This document shows, in pieces, positions 44,927 through 55,550 of a stretch of DNA of 64,000 nt; the first letter of the stretch is position 1, and every line of letters starts with the position of its first letter. This DNA is from Aphrocallistes beatrix. Taxonomy: Eukaryota > Porifera > Hexactinellida > Sceptrulophora > Aphrocallistidae. Position numbers and translations under genes: made by a program. Where the stretch lies: the NCBI GenBank assembly GCA_963281255.1, contig OY725489.1, forward strand, positions 6,944,523 through 7,008,522, in the 5' to 3' direction. A model generated the notes under the pieces. That model was not told the DNA's origin. It ran no database searches and worked only from the letters and a program-made list of their open reading frames with translations.

Positions 44927-45832
44927 TCATAAAAAGGAAAAAATTTGAAGTCCATATTTCAAGCTCATTGACACAGTAACTAATTTTAGATTAGTAGTGA
45001 GAGTTAATCCGAAAGGACTATAAAACATTCCCGCTTCATGTCCACATTCTCCTAGAGTGTGAAGAAGTTCTCCGTTATTTGAGAATATTTTGATATTGTG
45101 GTTAATTATATCGCTCATAATCAAGCAGTTTTCAGGACCAAGACAGAAGAAGCAGGAAGCTGCTTGCATTTCATCACCACGTGTGAGTATATCACGTATC
45201 TTATGGCCACTATAATTAAACACATGCAAGTGAGTAGAATCTCCTGAACAAAGTACGTAGATCTCTTCTATCGTTAATTTAACATCAATAGGGCTGTGTA
45301 TGGAAGGATGTGTTAATTCCTTAATCGGGTGGTGGGAACTATCTAGGACTTGAATTCTGTCGTTGTAGCTATCAGCTATGTAAACATCTCCGTTAGTAGA
45401 GATAGAAAGTTGGCGGGGTTCATTAAATTGTCCGAAATCAGACCCTTTGCTCCCAAGTATAGCTATTAGACGGAGGTCACTTTCTATCTTCAAATAGAAT
45501 ACAGTGTGTACCTTCCAGTCTGTCACGTAAACATTGTTTTCATGTATGGCGATACCCCATAATGCTTCCATGTGTTCATTAGTGTAACTGTTCAGATACT
45601 CCCCATAATCAGAAAATATAGACACTCTTGTGCTATTTTCATGATTTAGACTTCCCTCGGTGATGTATATATTGTTACTGGCAGGGTGTATAGCGACACC
45701 AAGAGGAAAATAGAGATTACCGGGAGCTATACCGATCTTCCCACACGCGACCAGATGATCGAACACTCTTTCAATGTGGACCTCTGGCTCCTCGATCTGT
45801 GAAGTGGGAAATGCTCTGGTCATTCTGATCAC
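44927..45832 (-). CDS. NHL-repeat beta-propeller protein
   Basis: 301 residues in one exon, starting at MIRM (a second Met at residue 4 is also possible). About six NHL repeats span residues 35-300, for example YFPLVGVAI-like LYFPLGVAIHPASNN, MEALWGIAIHENNVYVTD, FNEPRQLSISTNGDVYIAD and GMFYSPFGLTL. That number would close a six-bladed propeller. There is no RING, B-box or filamin domain and no signal peptide, so this is the bare propeller found in TRIM-NHL-type proteins. Such propellers bind RNA or protein; the ligand is unknown. Paralogues lie at 39440, 42155 and 52113. An upstream exon cannot be excluded. Confidence 0.85.
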   Translation of the reverse strand: MIRMTRAFPTSQIEEPEVHIERVFDHLVACGKIGIAPGNLYFPLGVAIHPASNNIYITEGSLNHENSTRVSIFSDYGEYLNSYTNEHMEALWGIAIHENNVYVTDWKVHTVFYLKIESDLRLIAILGSKGSDFGQFNEPRQLSISTNGDVYIADSYNDRIQVLDSSHHPIKELTHPSIHSPIDVKLTIEEIYVLCSGDSTHLHVFNYSGHKIRDILTRGDEMQAASCFFCLGPENCLIMSDIINHNIKIFSNNGELLHTLGECGHEAGMFYSPFGLTLTTNLKLVTVSMSLKYGLQIFSFL

Positions 45833-46010
45833 TTAAGGGAATACTAAATAACACTGCTAATGGACGAAAGTTTCGTGAAGTTAGTTTAACTACTGAAATG
45901 AAGAAGTCACAAATGAATGTGTACAATACACTACTCATCAGTTCTTATAATATAATCCTTAGTTGCTAATATTTGAGTAGTATGTTTATTCGAACTCCAA
46001 TTACTTACGA

Positions 46011-46190
46011 CCATGGTTTTAACTAGGATTTTCCAGTCCGACACTTTTTTGGAGGTGATGGCAACCAAACAGGGGGTTATCTTGTAATTCCAGGGATGAT
46101 GGAAACCCAGCACCAAAATCGAATCACACTGCAAGCACCTTGGCTCCTTGTACGATACCAGACTGGTACTTAGGTAAACACCTGCTTACG
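46011..46190. mobile_element. Inverted copy of the 38069 MITE
   Basis: TTTTAACTAGGATTTTCCAG through GTACCAGACTGGTACTTAGG is the reverse complement of the 38069-38273 element with about 15 percent difference. Confidence 0.75.
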
Positions 46191-46639
46191 ACTGTCAATG
46201 TGTAAACATCACATATTGATGCTGTCATGTCCGAACAAGTAAACAGTACTACTCACATAAACTAATATGAAGTAAACTAATCGACAAAATTGGGTGCACT
46301 CTTTCGTATAAAGAGAACACTGCCCACCACATTCCAAAATTCGGCACTAATTTACCAGTCACCAGAAACTGACGTCGCAATGGGCGACGCGGCTTTCCCG
46401 GGCTCCTGGTAAGGTCTCGGGCCTTGGGTATTTTGATACAAGCTTGCTTCATTCACCTATCAGTAGGTTTAGTACATCATCCAGATTGTAAAGTACCTAA
46501 GAACATGTGTTTTAAAAAATGGAAACCCATTTCATTTTTGGACCTTTATGTCATAGTTTTAATTATAACCCAATAACATGTGTTAGCCAATACCACCTGA
46601 TATGCTAAAAACAAAGCAATGGACAACTCAAGAGTGAGT

Positions 46640-47150
46640 ATGATGTGTTCAGAAATATTTAGAGACAAAGTCGTTTGCGAAAACGCAACAGAACTTTTTA
46701 CATGTTTTGGGGGACGGAACTACCCTCCTCCCATTTAGCCGCATGACTTTTGAAAGCTGGATGGAACCCTGTCTACAATTATGAGAGTGATGACCGAAGA
46801 TCTGGGCATGTTCCCATACCGGATACAAACACATCAGAAGCTTTCTGAAGCTGAAAAGAATAGGAGAAAGGAGATGGCAAAAGTTCTGGTTAACAAGATT
46901 GAGGAATCTGACACATTTTTGACGAATCTCTGGACAACTGGCCCACTTTCACTTGGACGGTCAAGTGAAAAAAATAATGTAATTTGGTGTACTTCGCCTC
47001 CTGTAGAAGTTGCTGAAAGACCATTCAATTCATAGCATGGGTTGCGATATCTTCAAGAGGGATTATATTATTGGCCCATTCTTTTTCGGAGGAATGGAGT
47101 GACTGTAACCGTGAACTCAGAACGATACTTTAACATACTTACTAACCCCT
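46640..47150 (+). pseudogene. Mariner-superfamily transposase fragment
   Basis: The ORF 46781-47035 gives RVMTEDLGMFPYRIQTHQKL and KIEESDTFLTNLWTTG, matching the pre-catalytic region of a widespread invertebrate Tc1/mariner-superfamily transposase. The expected SDEAHF-like catalytic segment is degraded. After 47036, GIILLAHSF- and VTVNSERYFNI-like pieces continue in other frames. Broken. Confidence 0.6.
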
Positions 47151-47480
47151 CTTGAAAATTTCCCTGGATTTTGGGAGAGAAATCCCTGGATGTTATTATA
47201 TTTTTAATTTTTATGACTAAATTAGCATGAATCAATAGACAGGTTAAATATCGAAATTTGCGAAATCCCCTACGAAATCCCTGGATATCCAGAGGGAATT
47301 TCCTGGATTTTAAATAAAGGCCGAATATCCGTAATTAAAGATTTCGAAATGGACAAGTAAACTATTTAAAGAAAGGTACATTGTACATAATGTCATCAAA
47401 CGCGTTAAATAATCGCTTGATCAAATTTCTTGAACAATTTTCGAAATTCATGAGTCCAGGAATTTTCCAGGATCCCTGGA
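47145..47480 (-). repeat. Repeat family C, second copy
   Basis: Inverted relative to 11820-12180, with the TTTCCCTGGATTTTGGGAG edge, ATCCCTGGATATCCAGAGGG palindrome and AAACGCGTTAAATAATCGCT landmark. Confidence 0.7.
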
Positions 47481-47639
47481 AGACTTGCTAAATAATGAAA
47501 AACATAAAATTATAATAAATTCCATAAACTAGTAGTATATTGCATTAATGGAAATTATTATAGGCAAGCAAAAAGCTCAAAATTCCTGGATTTTTTCATT
47601 AAATCATACTTCAAACAATAACTTATAAGAATGTCTCAA

Positions 47640-48112
47640 TTATATATTATAGTGTATGGCAGTTAAAAAGGTTATTTGTATATTTTCACACCTTTATATA
47701 CATATTTTCACACGATTTGACGAATTTTGAAAATGATGCTAGAAACTAGCTTTCAACGGTTGACATCGGGTTTTCAGGGGTGTAGATTTCGAATATCATA
47801 TTTTCAGTTCGATATTATAAATTATTTGTTTACTTTGTTTACAATAGATACATAAAGTAAACAAATTACAAACATAGGTTAGAAACTAGCTTTCAACGGT
47901 TGACATCGGGTTTTCAGGGGTGTAGATTTCGAATATCATATTTTCGGATCCATATGAATAATTATTCGTTGACCTTTGTTTACAATATATATATATAAAG
48001 GAAAAAAATTCCAGAAATAGTTTAGATTGAGTAATTCCAGGCGCCCACAGGGCCACTCTGCGGACACGTAGTGTCCGCAAGCCGCGCAGCGCAAGCAAGC
48101 GAAGCGCGCTTG
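47640..48112 (+). repeat. Repeat family B, tandemly doubled copy
   Basis: The ACTAGCTTTCAACGGTTGAC block appears twice (47744 and 47886), followed by TTTACAATATATATATAAAG and the common GC-rich tail ending GCGCGCTTGT at 48112. Confidence 0.75.
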
Positions 48113-48521
48113 TAAATCTATAAACTTTTTATAGCTAATCAAATGTATAGTCATACTCTTGGAATATAAGAACTTATATGAGATCATTACACGAGATTGA
48201 TACACGTGATTAACCATTATGTTGAAAGTTTCTCAACTGATTTACTGAATACGATATCTATAATATATTGGTTAGAATAACTGTGTGAGTATATCAATGG
48301 TTTAAATAAAATAGATAATACACACTAAGCGTTAACTTTGCGGAATTTTGGTGATGTAGAAATGCTATTGCACAGCACTTATTAAATACGATTACACACC
48401 CATTAAACACACTAACACACTCGAAGTATATCAGCCGGTAGCTTACAACTGACATTTTCATAGTTATCTTACAAATTAATAATCTATTGAGATTTCTAGC
48501 GGATTATATATTTGTGATTGA

Positions 48522-51500
48522 ATGTTCCTATCAAATTGCATTTTTGGAACTGTTCTCTTAATTGCTGAACTAGCAGTTTGTCAAGGAAGTGTAAGCTGTC
48601 GAGATGAATATGGAGAAGAGATAGATTGGTAAGTAAAAACGACAGTTCTGAAATTTCCAGATAAGAGAGTTTGAATGCAAAATTTTGAATTTTCCTCACC
48701 GGTGGTCCTTAATTACTTGTACTCAGCCAATTACAAAGAAACACAATCAAAAGATTTTCGTTCTTGTTGCAATTATTTGGTATCCATTAAATAATACTTA
48801 GGGCATTCAATTAGTTCGTAACCCTTGCTTTAACTTATATTGTTTAACCACATTTCTCCCCTATTTGCTTTCAATTATATAGCTTATATATTCTTCTAGT
48901 AGCAACAATTTAGTTTGATAGAATCGATTGATTAATTTCCAAGTTACGCTTTCCTAAAGATCGACTATAGTAAATTTTACTTGAGCAGAGAGCCTACATC
49001 AAAATTCGCTCATTACTCAGCGATACTCCAAGGAATATCCACCAAGACTTGGTTACCGTATTTGGGGAAGAGGCCTGTTCGGAATCGACGGTTAAGAAGT
49101 GGAGTCTTCGTTTTGTGGAGGTAGGGAGTCGATAGAAGATGACCCTCGGATGGGATAACCCGTTACTGCTACTATCTCCAACAATATTGCTCTTGTAGCT
49201 GAACTGTGTCATTCTGATCCGCATATTACAGTCGAACAGTTAGCTGGCACCCTGGACTTGTCAACGGGAAGTGTTCATACTATTCTGACAAAGCATCTTG
49301 GTATGTCAAAGATTTGTTCACGTTGGGTGCCACATTTCTTAACACAGGCTCAAAAGGAGAACCGATTGAGAATGGCCAAAAACTTGCTTGAAAAATATTA
49401 GCATTGCGATGAGAGGCGATTATCTGAAATATGTACCGGGGATGAAACTTGGATAAGATATTCAGAGCCTCAACGCATGCAACAGAATAAGGTATGGGTG
49501 GCAAAAGGGAGTGCTCCCCCAGGATTACCGAGACCCGATCGCTGGGCCCCCAAGGTTATGTACACGATATTTTTTGATGTGTATGGTCCAGTGTGCCAAA
49601 TATGTGCCCCAAAGGAGCAAACATTTACTGGCAACTTCTACTCAACAATTGTTCTTCCTGAGATCCAAAAACATTATTTTAAGCGTCGACCAGCCACCGG
49701 ACTCAAACGAATCAAACTTTTGCACGATAATGCCAGACCACACAAATCTAAGGTGGTGAAGGAAACAATTGCTTCTATGGGTCTTGAGGAGTTAGAACAT
49801 CCACCATATAGTCCTGACCTAGCACCCTGCGACTTTTGGCTCTTCGATGGGCTCAAAAGACATCTAGCTGGATCGGTTTTTGAGGAAGATGCACAAATTG
49901 AAAGGGCAATTCGTCTGTATCTCAGAGACATCCCCCAAGAGGAGTATAAGAAGACAAGTGGATTGAACGTTTAAAGCTAGTAATTGAGCAGAAGGGAGAT
50001 TACTTTAAACATTTAATGTAGTTTGATGTTTAGGTTTCCAAATAATAAAAATAATTGCAGGGTTACGAACTAATTGAATGCCCTAAGTATATCTTAAGTC
50101 ACAGGCAGTCCATGCCACTGTACCAGAAAGGCATAATCCTTTTGTAGAGTTCATATCGTATATTCGAAATGAAAGCTTTTTCTACGAATCAATGTTGAAA
50201 TAATCTAAAATGAATTTTCAGGTGGATCATCTACAAACTCCCTCACGACGATGACTCTGGCAACGAATGGATAAGAGAAGGCACTGGGTACCTCTACCTC
50301 AACAGTGAAAAATCAGGGAAATTTGTTTTGGCTGAAAAATCTATCAAAGATTCTCGAAGTTCTGCAGGCCACACCCTCTCACAGATATATAAATCATCCC
50401 CCGATATGGTAGGGTATGCCATGTACAACGACGAAGATCCAAATGGCACAGATGACTCAGACAGAGCACATAGCAAGGGAGTCGTCTCCTACGACTCCAG
50501 TTCTGGATTCTGGCTAGTGCATAGCGTCCCTAAGTATCCCCCTTATCCTAACTCCTCCTATTCCTACCCGTCGAGCGGGACCACGTACGGACAGTCCATG
50601 CTCTGCATGTCTTTAACACTGGACGGTATTAACAAAGCAGGCATACAATTCCAGACGAATGGACCGCACTTCTACAAATACAGCATGCCTGAATCACTAC
50701 AGAGTAACCTGCAAGATCTGTATGATGCGACAAAATTCAATAAGACAGTGAATGGCACTGACTCTAATATAGAGAAGTTAACCACTATGGGCAGAAAATA
50801 TTTCACCTCCTTCGCCAAGTCAAGATCTTTTGACAAAGATCTCTATTCAGCCCTTGTCGCACCTACGCTTAGGAAATCATTGCTAGTCGAGAGCTGGATT
50901 AGGGGAGAGGTTGTCTCCAGCTGCTGTCCTCCTAACTGTTATTATGCTGTGTATAACGTGGCGACTCTGCGAATCGGTGACATAATGAATTTTACAGAAA
51001 CACAGGATCATAGTAAGTGGGCAGTAGCTGATGACAAGAGCACTCTCTGCATCGGGGATATCAACAGGATGGTAAGTTGTTCCTGTCTGTCATTCGGATT
51101 ATTCTACGTATTTTAACTTGGAAATTGGGAAGCTTCGCTCTCACATACATACGTTATTAATGAAGGAATCAAGGTGAATACAGTTGAAACTATAATTTCA
51201 AACCAAGCATTTGTGAATCAATTAGACCATCAGGAGTGCGTTTACTTCACCTTGAACTTCCAAAGGTTAAAGGATCGAATCATGTAAAAACTCAGAAACT
51301 TTGGCAATTTTTCGTCTATGACAACGATATAGCAAGTTTAGAATGTAACAACATTCTAAAGAAGAAAATAGTCTGAATTCGTGTTGTACATATCTTTAAA
51401 TTTGATCCGGATTGCGAAAAGTTGAAAAATCTTTTTACGTAGCTGTCGTTTGGATGGACTCTTGGGTATTTGACTTCTTGCGTATTACTATTATTACTAT

Positions 51501-51683
51501 TATTTTCTCGAGTAGAAGTCCCAGTTCCACAGAGGAGGAGGCACTGTGTGTTTTGAAAATTCGAATACTGCCAGTCTCTACAGAGAAGCTGTAGCAACCT
51601 ACCACCACTGCGAGCACAGTCACAAGAAGGAGAAGTCATCTAGCTCCAAGAAGATACACCTTAACCACAAACTTGATTTTTAG
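48522..51683 (+). CDS. DNASE2: Deoxyribonuclease II (lysosomal acid DNase), 3 exons
   Basis: DNase II cuts DNA in lysosomes at acid pH without metal. Exons: 48522-48628, 50222-51071, 51516-51683, about 375 residues, all junctions in phase. Exon 1 is a signal peptide (MFLSNCIFGTVLLIAELAVC) followed by CRDEYGEEIDW. Exon 2 starts WIIYKLPH and holds AHSKGVVSYD, GFWLVHSVPKYPP, TYGQSMLCMSL and, near its end, QDHSKWAVADD with the catalytic His of the HxK motif. Both HxK motifs of the family's two active-site halves are present. Exon 3 gives RGGGTVCFEN and a Lys-rich end before TAG. Intron 1 is enlarged by a mariner element. The Met at 50328 is internal, not the start. Confidence 0.95.
48797..50087 (+). 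mobile_element. Mariner element in DNase II intron 1
   Basis: Inverted ends CTTAGGGCATTCAATTAGTT and AACTAATTGAATGCCCTAAG, with the inverted repeats about 30 bp and TA on both outer sides (48795-48796 and 50088-50089). 1291 bp, the usual mariner size, with one transposase gene in the same direction as DNASE2. Confidence 0.95.
48990..49974 (+). pseudogene. Mariner transposase (DD34D), inactivated
   Basis: An N-terminal helix-turn-helix part (VTVFGEEACSESTVKKW), a frameshift after about 49120, then the second HTH (VEQLAGTLDLSTGSVHTIL). The catalytic core has GDETWI, LLHDNARPHKS and YSPDLAPCDFWLF; I count 34 residues between the last two Asp. Besides the frameshift there are stops at about 49159 (TAA) and 49399 (TAG). 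The rest, from 49477, is open to the end. All three Asp remain, so the copy is fairly young. Confidence 0.9.
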
Positions 51684-51904
51684 GAAGTTTTCGTTTAAGA
51701 ATTTTAGTACAGACTAATTTAAATGATTTTTGAATATTTTGTTTTGAAACTTTTAACACCTATCCTACTCTATTGTCCTACTCCTATGCTAGTGCTAGTG
51801 GGAATAGTTAGACACGGAGACGAAATCATCTATAATTATTTATTTTACTTAAGTTTTGAACCAGAACCATGTGAATGAAGGGATGCTATACTTCATCAGC
51901 AGGA

Positions 51905-51965
51905 GGCGTGAAGAGGGAAGAAGGAAAGAGGAAAGAGGAAAGAGGGAAAAGGGAAGAGGAAGGGG
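51905..51965. repeat. Polypurine tract
   Basis: About 60 bases of A and G, mostly GAGGGAAGAAGGAAAGAGG repeats, in the 3' flank of DNase II. Confidence 0.8.
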
Positions 51966-52112
51966 CGCGCTTCCCCAGATTCTAAACCAGTGGGAACGCA
52001 TAAATGATATCAAATCTGGACCACCGGCAATTGACATAATGCACCAAATCAAGAAATTAAAATAAACAAAAATATAAAAAAGGAAAGAAAATCAAGGAAT
52101 ATATTATTAAGG

Positions 52113-52997
52113 TTAGAGTATGAGAAGGCGATGATGAAGCACAAGTATGATTCTACTTTTTGAATCTAATGTAACTCCACATGGATATTCTATACGGTCA
52201 GTAATTGTGTGCACTAATTCACCTTGCTGATTGAAAATAACAATAGCATCTTGATCATGATCAGATATAATAAAGTTACCAGATCCATCTACACAGAAAG
52301 CATTAGGAGCTTTCAAGTGTTTGGAAATAGAACTGACTGCAATATTGTGTGTTTGAGTGAAGTTATAGGTGAAAGAGTAGAGGAAAGGTTGAGAATCGCT
52401 AAGCACAATAATGGATTCGTTAGTTAGTTTGATGTAATGAGGACGTGTCAATATTCCTTGTCCGAACTGCAAATTGGTTGGAAATTCGTTTGATAATACC
52501 TGTATTCTATGAATACCAGAATTACAAACATATATATCTCCATTCATTTCATTGATTGCAATACCTTGTGGGTAAATGAATTGAGATTCTCTATCACCTC
52601 TACTTCCAAATTGTGCAATGAAATTTCCATTCAAATCATAAACTAACACACAATGAGACCATAACTGACTGACAAATACTTTATTTTGTGAGAAAGCAAC
52701 ATAACAAGGACCATTCATATTCTCTTCAAACTTGAACAAATACCCTCCATCACTATCAAAAACCTGAACTCTGTTGTTATATTCACCTGATACGTATATA
52801 TTCCCAGTTTGGCACTCCACTTCAACTTCATAAGGAGAATCGAACATCCCTTCAGAATTACTCTGTGCCCCTCCTACAGTGACTACAGGTGTCATTCTAT
52901 CTTTATAATCTACTACAAGCAGACAAGGTACTTCAGGATTAGACTCAGTAACGAGTGGATATGGTTCATAATTCTTCCTGTTATCTCCAAGCATCAT
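52113..52997 (-). CDS. NHL-repeat beta-propeller protein
   Basis: 294 residues from the first Met of MMLGDNRKNYEPY. The frame is open further up to 53174 but that part runs into a MITE (53116-53486), so I prefer the internal start or an upstream exon. Six repeats are visible: FDSPYEVEVECQTGNIYVSG, MNGPCYVAFSQNKVFVS, FIYPQGIAINEMNGDIYV, LTRPHYIKL, LKAPNAFCVDGSGNFIIS and YPCGVTLDSKSRIIL. Like the 44927 gene it is a bare propeller, but it is only distantly similar. It lies 430 bp from the DNase II stop on the other strand (tail to tail). Confidence 0.85.
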   Translation of the reverse strand: MMLGDNRKNYEPYPLVTESNPEVPCLLVVDYKDRMTPVVTVGGAQSNSEGMFDSPYEVEVECQTGNIYVSGEYNNRVQVFDSDGGYLFKFEENMNGPCYVAFSQNKVFVSQLWSHCVLVYDLNGNFIAQFGSRGDRESQFIYPQGIAINEMNGDIYVCNSGIHRIQVLSNEFPTNLQFGQGILTRPHYIKLTNESIIVLSDSQPFLYSFTYNFTQTHNIAVSSISKHLKAPNAFCVDGSGNFIISDHDQDAIVIFNQQGELVHTITDRIEYPCGVTLDSKSRIILVLHHRLLIL

Positions 52998-53115
52998 AGT
53001 AACAGTTGCTACGACTGAGCTAATATTATTGCTAGATACTAACACAATGTAATTAAATACTCTTAAAAGTTCAATATCTCTCCTATATGAATACTTAAAT
53101 TTAGATGCATATATA

Positions 53116-53486
53116 CAGTGGAACCTGTATATAACGGCCACCCAAGGGACTGGATAAAATTGGTCGTTATACACAGGTGACCGTATATATACAGGTGATT
53201 GTCTTAACCCTATCTAGAATAAAACATAGTTACTACATGTAGTTCCATTACTTGAAGTGATTACATGAAACTTGTTTATCGTTCGTAACAGTTCCTATAA
53301 TAAACACATAAAAAGGTGAAAAAGGTGATGGCCGTTATAGACAGTTTTAGGGTCAGTAAGGGACTACAAACGGGTGGCCGCTATACACAGGTTCAATATT
53401 ATGGAATTTCGGACGGGACTGTTCATTGGTGACCGCTATAGACAGGTGACCGTTATATAGAGTGGCCGTTATAGCAGGTCCGACTG
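53116..53486. mobile_element. TA-flanked MITE
   Basis: Inverted ends CAGTGGAACCTGTATATAAC and GTTATAGCAGGTCCGACTG with TA outside. TAACGGCC-type words recur inside. A partial inverted copy is at 61778-62077. Confidence 0.85.
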
Positions 53487-54230
53487 TATATGAATTTAGG
53501 TTAGGGGTCAACAAGTCTTTAAATTCTGGATGGGCAAGAAATATTATTTCAAAATAAGCTTCGATCGCAAAATACACTATCACACTAATTACAATCATAT
53601 AATATTATACAAATTTAAGGGCCTACTCAATATAATACCTCGCAAATTATGGAGTAGGAATGAAGCAGTAGCCGATTGAAATAATATACGATTAGCCACA
53701 GCATTCTATACACTAAGGCAATGGTGCGTTCTAAAATTATTGGACCATGGACAAACTAGTATAGTTATGTATTTTTTCATAGATATACTCAGTAACATAT
53801 CAGAATCCTCGTATTAACATAGATTACTCCTTGCCCACACTATATAGTTTAAAACTACAACTCGAAGGATAACTATAACTTATTAATAAATATTGAATTC
53901 AAAAGACAACGTATAATGTAGTAGGTAATATAAAGAGTAAATACATACTAAATATAAACTAGATGAGTGTTACAAGTACTAAAAAAGTAAATTAAAGAGC
54001 TAGTAGGTAGATAAGCACTATTTGAGGAGAGAAGAGAGCAATAAGCGGCTGCGACCATCTGGTTGTATGTCATATCATATAGATGACTGTATCAGAATTT
54101 GTATCAGTGAGTAGTATGTATATTGTTGACTGTTTAACGATGTAGTTTCATAAGGATGGTTACAAAGGTGACTGTGATTTTCTTGTCTCGTATTCTGTGT
54201 AACGGATCTAAGGAATAGAAGGATATTATA

Positions 54231-54820
54231 GGGTGTCTCAAAAGTTCTGCAACAACCAATTTTACTTTGTTAATTTGACTAAGATCACTTGATTGTATTC
54301 CAAATTAGCCTCCATAAATGAAATCTAGCACCCTTCTAGCATAGAAATGAACTCAACTCATTACGCAAAAAACATTTTTTATAAAATTTTAAATAATTAC
54401 AGACCAATTACTCCAAAATTTGGAGCTCAAAAGTGCGAAGTTTGAAGATCACTATTTTTCTAATGAAATATTACATCAATCACTTCTATATTCTGTAATT
54501 GATTCATAATACTAAAATAATATTATTACTTTTGAATTATGTAGCAGTAATCTTCGATAAGAACGAGTATTTTTAAAGTATAGCCATAAAATGTACCTGA
54601 GATGTGAGATTTTTTATTGAGTTAAAAAATATTCTTTACGAGAGAATGAAATATATGATCCATCATTGCAAATAAATTGAGAAATACAGGCCATTGGAAT
54701 GCAAAATAATTAAGATAATCCTCTCTTATTTTTGATTAAAATGAAGTATCAGATGTTCGATCTATTTATCTATGTATAATACATTAGCAAAATTTGTTGC
54801 AGAACTTTTGAGACACCCTG
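54231..54820. mobile_element. TA-flanked mariner-type MITE
   Basis: Ends GGGTGTCTCAAAAGTTCTGC and GCAGAACTTTTGAGACACCC are exactly inverted, with TA outside. It lies between the transposase end and the left end of the P-like element. Confidence 0.88.
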
Positions 54821-54961
54821 TAAGTATTATTACTGTACTTTTGTAACTTAGAATTATCACGACCTACTACCATGGCATTATAGTTTTTAACCGCTTTTGA
54901 TAATATGCAATTAGCTACAGTGTTACACAGTTTCTTAAGAATTTCCCATTTTGGAACGGCA

Positions 54962-55542
54962 CAGAGATGCAGCGGTCCGGTGATTTCATGGACCGGACCG
55001 GACCGTCATATGTATTCTCTAGACGGTCCAGACTGCACGATTAAAATATTGGACCGGTCCAGACCGATGAATCGGTCCAGACCGGTGGACCAGTCCAGAC
55101 CGATGGATCGGTCCAGACCGATGGACCAGTCCAGACCGATGGACCAGTCCAGACCGATGGATCGGTCCAGACCGATGGACCAGTCCAGACTGATTGTCCA
55201 TACTAGGATGCTGAATCGGTCCAAAACGATGGATCGGTTCAGCCCGATGATTCTGTCCAGACGGATTGTTCGTTCCAGACCGATTAATCGGTCCAGACCG
55301 ATTGTTCAGTCCAGACCGAATGTTCGGTCCAGACCGCTGGACCAGTCCAGACCGATGGACCAGTCCAGACCGATTGTCCATACTAGGATGCTGAATCGGT
55401 CCAAAACGATGGATCGGTTCAGCCCGATGATTCGGTCCAGTCCAGACCGAACTTTAAAAAGGCGGACCGGACTGAGCTGAAACCGGTCGGTCCGGTCCGG
55501 ACCGGTCTGGACCGCAGTCCAGTCCAGACCGCTGCACCTCTG
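54962..55542. mobile_element. hAT-type MITE filled with GGTCCAGACC-type repeats
   Basis: Ends CAGAGATGCAGCGGTCC and GGACCGCTGCACCTCTG, with GAACGGCA duplicated at 54954-54961 and 55543-55550. The interior is about 30 tandem 15-bp units of the type CCAGACCGATGGACC. CAGAG ends and an 8-bp duplication are hAT features. ORFs on both strands across it are repeat artefacts. Confidence 0.93.
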
Positions 55543-55550
55543 GAACGGCA

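Noticed and set aside
50328-51116. ATG at 50328 as DNase II start
   Set aside because: Family-conserved WIIYKLP lies upstream in the same exon, and a signal-peptide exon at 48522 joins in phase.
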